Shown: positions 1-6,086 of the stretch, piece after piece
How the letters are laid out: each line of letters begins with the position of its first letter
How positions within the stretch are numbered: the first letter of the stretch is position 1
NCBI GenBank assembly: GCA_014382685.1
Contig: JACNJG010000120.1
Location: forward strand, 16,578 to 29,240
DNA from: Candidatus Cloacimonadota bacterium
GTDB taxonomy: Bacteria; Cloacimonadota; Cloacimonadia; JGIOTU-2
Length of the DNA: 12,663 bases
Direction: 5' to 3'
Position numbers and translations under genes: made by a program
Notes under the pieces: model-generated
Databases searched by the model: none
What the model was told of the DNA's origin: nothing
What the model saw: the letters and a program-made list of their open reading frames with translations, nothing else

Positions 1-1
1 A

Positions 2-1027
2 ATGCCTATAATTTTAATCTTTTCCTTCTTCCTTATTATATTTGGAATTTCATTATTCATCACTCCCAATAGAAATAGATCAACTCAATATTCTTATTCT
101 CTCATTATTCCCTGCAGAAACGAAGAGCACACACTTCCAGATCTTCTACACTCATTAGAAAATCTCGATTACCCAGAAGAATTATTCGAAGTGATCTTTG
201 TTGATGATGCTTCTTATGATAGTACTTCTAAAATAATTCAGGAATTCTGTGCAAATAGACCCAATTATACAGCAGTGCATATTGCCAATAAAAGTGAAAA
301 ATATAAAGGTAAGAAATATGCGCTTAAGAAGGGAATTGAAAAAGCACAATTTGAAAATCTTCTTTTTACTGATGCCGATTGCATAGTACCTTCAAACTGG
401 CTTGACTCTTTTAATAGATTTATCTCCGAAGATGTCGGTATGGTTGTAGGATATTCACCCGAAAATGGAGTTTCTTCTTTTCGGAGATTTTCACAGATCA
501 TTACTGCGGATTTCTATTGTGCAACGATCAACCTTGGAGTTCCATTCAGCAATAACGGGAGGAATCTCTATATAAACAAGAAAGCTTACGAGCAGGTTGA
601 CGGATTCGAGAAGATAAAGAACTTCACGTGCGGAGAGGATAAGCTATTACTTAATCTCATTAAAGATACACAGTTTAAAATCATATACAATTCTGATTGT
701 AAGGTTTATACAAATCCGCAGATCAGCGATTTTGTTAATCAGCAGAAAAGGAGATACGGACAATTTTCTTTATCATCTCCGCTTTACAAAGTAGTATCAT
801 TGTTTATTCTCTTATTTTATCTTTATCTGCCATTTCATGTAATCTTTTATAAAGATTGGCTTGGTTTGTCGATATACTATGTTTCATTTTTAACCTTCTG
901 GATTTGCGGATTGGTCAAACATAGAGAGCCATTTCATGTCTTTGATCTGTTATATATTCTAATTTATCCTTATTACTTGATTTATTATTCTCTACTTGGA
1001 ATGTTCAGCAAGTGGACGTGGAAATAA
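2..1027 (+). CDS. Membrane-anchored family 2 glycosyltransferase
   Basis: Probably transfers a sugar from a nucleotide-sugar donor to a lipid or glycan acceptor at the inner face of the cytoplasmic membrane; the substrates cannot be read from the sequence. One hydrophobic segment lies at residues 1-20, followed by a GT-A fold: the nucleotide-binding start SLIIPCRNEE (about 33-42), FVDDAS (66-71), the DXD-type metal motif TDADC (123-127), GED (211-213) holding the likely catalytic Asp, and QQKRRYGQ (247-254), a Q-x-x-R-(W/Y)-like motif of processive-type GT2 enzymes. Three hydrophobic segments follow (about 262-284, 287-306, 315-335). The layout resembles CESA-like GT2 enzymes of about 340-400 residues. 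The ATG is the second base of the window, so a start further upstream cannot be excluded, although the N-terminal membrane segment looks complete. The next gene, a flippase-like protein, is a common partner of such transferases. Confidence 0.88.
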   Translation: MPIILIFSFFLIIFGISLFITPNRNRSTQYSYSLIIPCRNEEHTLPDLLHSLENLDYPEELFEVIFVDDASYDSTSKIIQEFCANRPNYTAVHIANKSEKYKGKKYALKKGIEKAQFENLLFTDADCIVPSNWLDSFNRFISEDVGMVVGYSPENGVSSFRRFSQIITADFYCATINLGVPFSNNGRNLYINKKAYEQVDGFEKIKNFTCGEDKLLLNLIKDTQFKIIYNSDCKVYTNPQISDFVNQQKRRYGQFSLSSPLYKVVSLFILLFYLYLPFHVIFYKDWLGLSIYYVSFLTFWICGLVKHREPFHVFDLLYILIYPYYLIYYSLLGMFSKWTWK

Positions 1028-1033
1028 TACTTT

Positions 1034-1112
1034 ATTGTCATTCTGGAGCACATTCACTTTGCTCAGTATAAACTTTGCGAAGTTTACAATCCCGATTTAT
1101 CGGGGAATCTCC
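1034..1112. repeat. Partial, apparently interrupted copy of the spacer repeat
   Basis: The 15 nt ATTGTCATTCTGGAG at 1034-1048 recur exactly at 1123-1137. In the second copy GAATCTC (1153-1159) follows 15 nt later; here GAATCTC (1105-1111) follows only after 56 nt, and those 56 nt contain two small hairpins. The simplest reading is a left arm of the same repeat family that has been broken by another short repeat. This reading is an inference; the direct repeat is seen. Confidence 0.55.
1069..1104. repeat. Two adjacent small hairpins inside the repeat spacer
   Basis: TAAACTT (1069-1075) pairs with AAGTTTA (1080-1086) across a TGCG loop, giving a 7-bp stem; UGCG fits the UNCG tetraloop pattern. 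Five bases after it, CCCGAT (1091-1096) pairs with ATCGGG (1099-1104) across two bases. There is no T-run, so a terminator role for the upstream glycosyltransferase gene is only possible, not shown. They look like parts of a dispersed repeat. Confidence 0.5.
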
Positions 1113-1124
1113 CCAAAAAGTAAT

Positions 1125-1222
1125 TGTCATTCTGGAGGAGTGAAACGACGAAGAATCTCGCAGAAACGGTAAATTATCCTTCCGGGAGATCCTTCAGTCA
1201 CTTCGTTCCCTCAAGGATGACA
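1125..1222. repeat. Long imperfect inverted repeat, probable dispersed intergenic element
   Basis: The left arm 1125-1159 begins TGTCATTCTGGAGG and ends GAAGAATCTC. The right arm 1186-1222, read on the opposite strand, begins TGTCATCCTTGAGG and ends GAAGGATCTC. The arms match along most of their 35-37 nt with a few mismatches and a small length difference, separated by a 26-nt spacer. The terminal bases TGTCAT/ATGACA form the ends of the element. No coding potential is visible. This is the architecture of a MITE or REP/BIME-like element; the family is not identified. Confidence 0.75.
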
Positions 1223-1253
1223 AGGAATTGTGTGACTCGTTCATAAACATAAA

Positions 1254-2153
1254 ATGAAATTATCAAACTCATCCAAAATCATAATTATTATTCTTAAGAT
1301 AATAGTAACTGCTCTAATCCTCTACTTCATTTTCAAAAAGATTCAATTTGACCAACTAATTGCTGATTTCCTCAACATAAAATTATGGGTAATTCTATTA
1401 ATTGTTATCTCAACGGTCATTAAACTCCTTATTCAAGCATATAATTGGGGAAAATATCTCAAACTGAATTCAGACTACACACCCAAGAAATATGAGGTAC
1501 TAAAGTCATATTTTGTAGGACTGGCTCTACGATTTGTCGGTCCTGGCGGTATCGGTGTCGTCGGCAAAATATATTTTGTTAATAACAAAAAGAGAGCTAC
1601 ATTAGCTTCAATAGGTGTGGAACGAATATTCCTTACTTGGAAGAATCTCTTTTTTGCAGCTTTTGCAGCGATTTTCTATTTTAGCAATATTAATATGATC
1701 ATAAAGGTGACAGTTTTTATCGCAGTGATTTTTCTTCCTTTTATAATTTATCTTTTTTCCTTTTTTACCAAAAATGAGAATATTCATTCATACTTATTAA
1801 ACTATTTAAAGAGAACACCCGAGATAATGCTTGCACAGATAATTTTTGTGCTTATCACATTTTATCAATATTTTATTCTTTTGAGAAACTTCGTTGATAT
1901 TAGTTTTTTCAAAATTATGATATCCGTCCCACTCATTCATATCTCTCACATTATTCCCCTTTCATTTAATGGATTTGGGCTTCGCGAAACCTTTGCAATT
2001 GAGGTTTTCTCGAAGTATGGAATCAGTCCCGAACTTGCGGTGACTGCTACATTCTTGATATTCTTCTTCAATTCAGTTGTTCCGGCATTAATTGGTGTAT
2101 ATTATATTATTAGGATTAAACATAACAAAGAAACGATAAAATTTGAAAACTAA
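1254..2153 (+). CDS. Flippase-like / LPG-synthase TM-domain membrane protein (UPF0104)
   Basis: A polytopic inner-membrane protein of the lysylphosphatidylglycerol synthase transmembrane-domain family (UPF0104, AglD-like). Members often sit beside glycosyltransferases and are thought to handle lipid-linked substrates, but few have a proven reaction. Several hydrophobic helices are visible (about 8-28, 43-62, 130-144, 149-171, 190-210, 253-287). Two family motifs are present: a glycine-rich loop VGPGGIGVVGK (95-105) and NGFGLRE (239-245) near the C-terminal helices. At 299 residues the length is normal for the membrane domain alone, with no fused aminoacyl-transferase domain, so it should not be called an MprF lysyl-transferase. 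No Shine-Dalgarno is seen before the ATG, and the repeat element ends 31 bases upstream. A role in moving the product of the preceding glycosyltransferase is an inference from position. Confidence 0.82.
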   Translation: MKLSNSSKIIIIILKIIVTALILYFIFKKIQFDQLIADFLNIKLWVILLIVISTVIKLLIQAYNWGKYLKLNSDYTPKKYEVLKSYFVGLALRFVGPGGIGVVGKIYFVNNKKRATLASIGVERIFLTWKNLFFAAFAAIFYFSNINMIIKVTVFIAVIFLPFIIYLFSFFTKNENIHSYLLNYLKRTPEIMLAQIIFVLITFYQYFILLRNFVDISFFKIMISVPLIHISHIIPLSFNGFGLRETFAIEVFSKYGISPELAVTATFLIFFFNSVVPALIGVYYIIRIKHNKETIKFEN

Positions 2154-2200
2154 TTCTATCTTTTTTTCGGTCTGGAATTCCGATTATATAAGATAGAATT
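2152..2200 (+). terminator. Long-stem hairpin overlapping the stop codon, possible terminator
   Basis: AATTCTATCTT (2152-2162) is a perfect 11-bp complement of AAGATAGAATT (2190-2200). Inside the 27-nt loop a second stem TCGG (2167-2170) with CCGA (2180-2183) can form. The 5' arm includes the last two bases of the upstream gene's TAA. The outer stem is AT-rich and only a short T-run (through 2202) follows it, so intrinsic termination would be weak. It may instead protect the 3' end of the mRNA. Confidence 0.45.
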
Positions 2201-2221
2201 TTGAAACAATTTAAGAAAAAC

Positions 2222-2250
2222 TTGACACACACTTACATTAAAAATAAGAA
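2222..2250 (+). promoter_or_regulatory. Candidate promoter for the lipoprotein-LysM unit
   Basis: A perfect TTGACA (2222-2227) is followed after 17 bases by TAAGAA (2245-2250), a weak -10 match. It lies just after the hairpin that closes the previous gene and about 30 bases before the lipoprotein ribosome site, which is the expected position. The -35 match is strong and the -10 match poor; the TSS is not established. Confidence 0.4.
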
Positions 2251-2270
2251 ACATCTAAACTTAACTCTGA

Positions 2271-2276
2271 AAGGAG
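2271..2276 (+). promoter_or_regulatory. Ribosome binding site fixing the lipoprotein start
   Basis: AAGGAG lies five bases before ATG 2282. It supports that ATG over the in-frame TTG at 2201, which lies just after the hairpin and before the candidate promoter. Confidence 0.8.
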
Positions 2277-2281
2277 AACGT

Positions 2282-2551
2282 ATGGGAAAGAATATAATTA
2301 AGATCATAACTTTTTTGTTGATCGCATTTTTTGTGCTTTCAGCTTGTTGCCACAAACCACCTCCGCCTATTTCCCAAGCAGAGCTGGGTGACCTTCGCGC
2401 TAAAGTGGAACAATTCGAAGCACAGGTTAGTGCACAAAACGCAGAGATTGAAGCACTCGAAATGGAATTACAACAGAAAAAAGTTGAACTTCAGAATCTT
2501 CAAGATTATGAACAACAGCTAAAAGACGACGGTTTTTTAGGGGAGGAGTAA
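2282..2551 (+). CDS. Small coiled-coil outer-envelope lipoprotein
   Basis: Encodes an 89-residue precursor. A type II signal peptide is visible: MGKNIIKI, a hydrophobic core, then the lipobox LSAC with the lipidated Cys at residue 21, followed directly by a second Cys and a proline-rich linker (KPPPP, 24-28). The rest (about 31-83) is a charged heptad-rich helix rich in Glu, Gln and Leu, ending in DDGFLGEE. Architecture and size recall Lpp- or YbjP-like helical lipoproteins, but there is no clear match to a named family. ATG 2282 is chosen for its AAGGAG site. The next gene starts one base after the stop, and its ribosome site lies inside this gene's end, so the two are co-transcribed and probably translationally coupled. 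A structural role linking outer membrane and periplasm is inferred. Confidence 0.82.
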   Translation: MGKNIIKIITFLLIAFFVLSACCHKPPPPISQAELGDLRAKVEQFEAQVSAQNAEIEALEMELQQKKVELQNLQDYEQQLKDDGFLGEE

Positions 2552-2552
2552 C

Positions 2553-3437
2553 ATGAAAAAGTATATCGCACTATTCGTTTTATTGATGATCCTATCAACT
2601 TATCTGCAGGCGGAAGTCCGCTATCTAACAGAAGAGGAATACAAAGACCTCTCCAAAGAAGAAACTCTCAAGTACTGGGAAGCTCTGGAAAATGAGCTAA
2701 TGATGCTGCAGGTTCGCCAGGCAAATGCCGGTTCGCAAGTTACTGAGAATGAATTGAAAATCGTAGCATTGAGTGAAGAAATTGCTCTTCTCGATCAGGA
2801 ATATGATGTGATCTACACTAGAATCATGAATTCTATCGGAACTGTTTCGCATAGTGAACTTGTTGATTTTGAACGTCAATTGAATGAGATCAAGAACAAG
2901 CTTGATTACTATGATCAGCTTCCGAACACCGAACTGTATAAGAGCAATCAGGAAATCAAGAATTTCATTGCTCAGTATGAAGGGCTGAAGAATGAGGATG
3001 TGGCAAAAGTCCCTCAGTTCCAACAGCTTTTTGCAGAGATAGATAGCAGAATTGAGATGCTCCAGGAAAATATGTATCCTTATGGCGAGTACTATGAGGA
3101 TGAATATACTGTGGTCAAAGGTGATTATTTAGTGAAGATCTCCGGATATGAGCATATCTATAATGATCCTGCAAAGTGGGGGATCATCTATCGCGCCAAC
3201 AGAGATCAGATCAAAGATCCCGACTTGATCTATCCCAATCAGGTTTTCAAAATACCTCGTGGACTTCCCACAAGCTGGAAAGTCTATAGGGGTGAATGTC
3301 TCTGGACAATTTCAAGCTATCCCGAGATCTACAATGATCCCTTCCAGTGGCCCAAGATTTACAGGGCAAATACAGACCAGATCAAAGATCCTGATTTGAT
3401 TTATCCAAACCAGATTCTTAGAATACCCCGAAACTAA
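2553..3437 (+). CDS. Secreted coiled-coil protein with two C-terminal LysM domains
   Basis: A 294-residue exported protein that should bind peptidoglycan through LysM domains in the periplasm. A signal peptide covers about 1-20 with cleavage near LQA|EV. A long helical, Glu/Gln-rich region (about 25-175) is predicted to form coiled coils. Two LysM-like domains follow: about 184-236 (starting YTVVKGDYL) and about 241-293 (starting WKVYRGECL). Both contain W.IY RAN.DQIKDPDLIYPNQ..(K/R)IPR, so they are recent tandem duplicates. Each has an insertion (Y.EIYNDP-like) between the first strand and the Asn, as in larger LysM variants. The ribosome site GGGAGGAG (2541-2548) lies within the previous gene. 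A strong terminator follows, so the unit is two genes. The role is probably envelope anchoring or cell-wall organisation; the coiled-coil part is not recognised. Confidence 0.88.
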   Translation: MKKYIALFVLLMILSTYLQAEVRYLTEEEYKDLSKEETLKYWEALENELMMLQVRQANAGSQVTENELKIVALSEEIALLDQEYDVIYTRIMNSIGTVSHSELVDFERQLNEIKNKLDYYDQLPNTELYKSNQEIKNFIAQYEGLKNEDVAKVPQFQQLFAEIDSRIEMLQENMYPYGEYYEDEYTVVKGDYLVKISGYEHIYNDPAKWGIIYRANRDQIKDPDLIYPNQVFKIPRGLPTSWKVYRGECLWTISSYPEIYNDPFQWPKIYRANTDQIKDPDLIYPNQILRIPRN

Positions 3438-3450
3438 TATACATTCTTAG

Positions 3451-3490
3451 AAGCCCCTTATCTCTTTATTCGGAATAAGGGGCTTTTGTT
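3451..3490 (+). terminator. Rho-independent terminator after the LysM gene
   Basis: AAGCCCCTTAT (3451-3461) pairs perfectly over 11 bp with ATAAGGGGCTT (3475-3485) across a 13-nt loop. It is followed by TTGTTGTCTT. The GC-rich stem with a T-rich tail 14 bases after the stop codon is a textbook intrinsic terminator, separating the LysM unit from pgpH. Confidence 0.88.
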
Positions 3491-3507
3491 GTCTTAATAA
3501 TCAGAAC

Positions 3508-5637
3508 ATGAAAGCATATATCCCAACAAAAAGAATATCGCAGGCATTTATTGCGGTCGGTATCACCACAATACTAATCTTTCTTGTTAATTTCTTCTTT
3601 ACAAGAGAAAAAGTTATTGTTAGGAAATCCACTTTTAATGTCGGGCAGATTTCCAATCAGACTATCGTAGCGCCCTTTAATTTTTATATTTACGAGGATT
3701 CTGAAGTCCTCAAAGATAAACAGGCAAAAGCAGAAGAACGTGTTTTGCCAAAATACCAATTTTCAGATGATATCACTTTTGACGTTCAGTCTCATATTAA
3801 TGATTTCTATAGTTTATTGGATAAGACATTTTTTCAGCACTCTCTCAATTCTGAGAGATCATTAACTTTAACTCAAAACGGATACAACCTCGATGAGCAG
3901 GATTTGAATTTTCTTGCAAACAAAGATGCTCGAGAACAACTCTTTGAATTTCTGCTTGTGCAGGTAAAAAATGTTCTTGGTGTTGGAATCCTCAAAAGCG
4001 AACCCAATAATGAAAAAATCACTCTAATCGAGGATAATACTGAAAAAGTAGTTTCTATAAAAGAACTTTTAACAAAAGAAACAGCGATCAATTATATTCT
4101 TGATCAACGCACTTCAAGGTTCAGTCTTGACGAGTGGAAAGGCATCATTGAGAAAATCCTCAATACAATACTGCTGCCCAATGTGCTGTACGATAGGGAA
4201 GCAACAGATGTGGCGAAGAAAAGAGCCAGTGAAAGTGTTCCTCAGATTCTCGGTGAAGTCCTGAAAAACGAACTGATCGTGCAGGATCATCAGAAAATAA
4301 CAGGGGATATGCTACGGAAACTTAATGCCCTTGAACAAGCTGAGCAAAAAAGGATCGTTACAGAACAGGCAGGAAAACAGGTTCTTTCTCACATTGCAGA
4401 ATTTATCTATATCTTCATTGTGCTTTCTCTATTCATCATATTATCATATTTTATGTATCCTGAACTCCTGATGGCTTTTTCTTTCTTCAGAACCTTTCTG
4501 TTTTTCACAGCATGTATTGCCCTTTTGCTCATTCTTGTAACAAATCTCACTTCATGGTCAGCGTATATTCTCCCTCTTGGCTTGCCCATCATTCTTCTTG
4601 CATTTCTCATTGATGTCCGCGCAGCAATGATCTTTGGGTTTGTAAATTACTTTCTGATAGCCGGTTTGCTGGATTGGAAGATCATTCCCTCTATGATCAT
4701 TTGTCTGTCTGGCATGAGCGCTGTGCTTCCTCTTGAGAATCCTAGAAGTCGAAGAGATTTTTATAATGCTGCGTTCTATATGTTGATCTTTTTCATTGTA
4801 CTTGTCTTTATTTTTGGGGCAATACAACATACTAAAATACTTACAATTCTGAATGATATTAAGTGGGGTATTCTTGGAGTATTAATTTCTCTCGTAGGTA
4901 GTATGACACTTCTTGCTCCGATAGAGCAGCGTTTACCTGTGATCACAAATATCCACTTACTTGAGCTGGCAGATTTCAGCAATCCGTTATTGAAATCACT
5001 CACAGAGGTTGCGTCCGGAACTTATCACCATTGTATCATAGTAGGAAATCTCGCAGAAGCTGCTGCTAAAGCGATAGGAGCAAATCCGATTTTATCGCGT
5101 GTAGGAAGTTATTATCACGATATCGGAAAGACCAAAAATCCAGAATACTTCATTGAAAATACTACTGAAGAAGAAAGTATGCACAATCAATTAACTGCAA
5201 CTCAGAGTGCACAGATAATAAAGCGTCATGTTGAAGACGGAGTTAAGCTTGCACGAGAACACCACATTCCCAAAGCAATAATAGATATTATACAACAACA
5301 TCATGGCACTTCGCAGATCAGCTTTTTCCTGAATGAAGCGCTTGAACAGGAAGAAGAGATCGATGAGAATGATTTCTATTATGATGGTCCAAAACCTAAA
5401 GGCAAAGAAGCTGCTATCGTTTTGATCGCTGATATTGTAGAGTCCACAACTAAATCTCTGCATGAGCCGACTGTTGAAGAAATCGAAAGTGTTGTGAAGA
5501 AAACTATAAAACGTTTGATCGATACTGACCAGCTTTCGGAGAGTGGAATTTCTCTGAAAGAATTAAAAACTTTACAGGAAAGTATGATACCCATTTTACT
5601 TGGCATCTATCAAAAACGTATTGCATATCCGGAATAA
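3508..5637 (+). CDS. pgpH: 7TM-HD cyclic-di-AMP phosphodiesterase
   Basis: Hydrolyses c-di-AMP to pApA in the cytoplasm from a membrane-bound HD domain. Order of parts: an N-terminal membrane helix (about 14-32), a large extracytoplasmic 7TMR-HDED domain (about 40-290), a multi-helix membrane region (about 296-475) and a C-terminal HD domain (about 490-695). The HD signature is intact: GTYHH (504-508), YYHDIGK (535-541), H574, QQHHGT (596-601) and IADIVE (640-645). From memory, Listeria PgpH uses H514, H543, D544, H580, H604, H605 and D648; here H508, H537, D538, H574, H598, H599 and D642 fall at a constant offset of six, so all seven metal ligands appear kept. The length of 709 residues is normal. 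The ATG has no clear Shine-Dalgarno and lies 18 bases after the terminator. ybeY follows without a gap, as in many Firmicutes and other phyla. The matching diadenylate cyclase is not in this window. Confidence 0.93.
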   Translation: MKAYIPTKRISQAFIAVGITTILIFLVNFFFTREKVIVRKSTFNVGQISNQTIVAPFNFYIYEDSEVLKDKQAKAEERVLPKYQFSDDITFDVQSHINDFYSLLDKTFFQHSLNSERSLTLTQNGYNLDEQDLNFLANKDAREQLFEFLLVQVKNVLGVGILKSEPNNEKITLIEDNTEKVVSIKELLTKETAINYILDQRTSRFSLDEWKGIIEKILNTILLPNVLYDREATDVAKKRASESVPQILGEVLKNELIVQDHQKITGDMLRKLNALEQAEQKRIVTEQAGKQVLSHIAEFIYIFIVLSLFIILSYFMYPELLMAFSFFRTFLFFTACIALLLILVTNLTSWSAYILPLGLPIILLAFLIDVRAAMIFGFVNYFLIAGLLDWKIIPSMIICLSGMSAVLPLENPRSRRDFYNAAFYMLIFFIVLVFIFGAIQHTKILTILNDIKWGILGVLISLVGSMTLLAPIEQRLPVITNIHLLELADFSNPLLKSLTEVASGTYHHCIIVGNLAEAAAKAIGANPILSRVGSYYHDIGKTKNPEYFIENTTEEESMHNQLTATQSAQIIKRHVEDGVKLAREHHIPKAIIDIIQQHHGTSQISFFLNEALEQEEEIDENDFYYDGPKPKGKEAAIVLIADIVESTTKSLHEPTVEEIESVVKKTIKRLIDTDQLSESGISLKELKTLQESMIPILLGIYQKRIAYPE

Positions 5638-6084
5638 ATGGAAAAAAGTAATCAACAACTTATCAATGAAACTGACGCCGAGATAGACCAACGGCGCATA
5701 CAAAAACTCATAACGCATATTTTTCAGAGTGAAGAATTACCAGCTGAAACAATTCTAAATATTGTCTTTACCGATAATGCCACAATTCATGAACTCAATA
5801 AGAAATTCCTCGACCGTGACCGTCCAACTGATGTGCTTTCTTTTAATGTGCATGCCGAGTATTTACCCAGCGAATTACAAATTCTTGGTGATGTTTATAT
5901 CTCAGTAGAAAAAGCGAAGGAACAGGCAGATAGTTTTGGGGTAACATTTCAGGATGAAGTTGAACGGCTTGTTGTACATGGAATTCTGCATCTAATTGGA
6001 TATGAGCATGAAGATACTAAACAGCAAAGAAAAATGGAAGGTCTGACCGAACAGTATCTTGCATTCTCTGAGGGAGGGAAATAA
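5638..6084 (+). CDS. ybeY: Endoribonuclease YbeY, 16S rRNA maturation factor
   Basis: A zinc-dependent cytoplasmic endoribonuclease involved in 16S rRNA 3'-end processing and ribosome quality control. The metal motif HGILHLIGYEH has H114, H118 and H124 in the H-x3-H-x5-H spacing; GYEH replaces the more usual GYDH. The upstream motif DRPTDVLSFNV (61-71) and GDVYIS are also typical. The residue aligned with E. coli R59 (consensus LN..YR) is Leu58, as in many non-proteobacterial homologues. At 148 residues the length is normal. The ATG follows the pgpH TAA directly (TAAATG), with no strong ribosome site of its own, so translation is probably coupled to pgpH. Confidence 0.94.
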   Translation: MEKSNQQLINETDAEIDQRRIQKLITHIFQSEELPAETILNIVFTDNATIHELNKKFLDRDRPTDVLSFNVHAEYLPSELQILGDVYISVEKAKEQADSFGVTFQDEVERLVVHGILHLIGYEHEDTKQQRKMEGLTEQYLAFSEGGK

Positions 6085-6086
6085 TA

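Noticed and set aside
1028..1253. Small gene or CRISPR in the spacer
   Set aside because: No open frame with a ribosome site; the repeats are two-copy and inverted rather than regularly spaced direct repeats.
1254..2153. MprF lysyl-phosphatidylglycerol synthase
   Set aside because: Only the membrane domain is present; the soluble aminoacyl-transferase domain is absent.
2201..2281. Longer lipoprotein form starting at TTG 2201
   Set aside because: The extension is Lys/Asn-rich with no signal features, it overlaps the candidate promoter, and ATG 2282 has AAGGAG and begins a proper lipoprotein signal peptide.
4407..5003. Overlapping minus-strand open frames opposite pgpH
   Set aside because: They lie antisense to the conserved membrane region of pgpH, have no ribosome sites or recognisable domains, and are explained as shadows.
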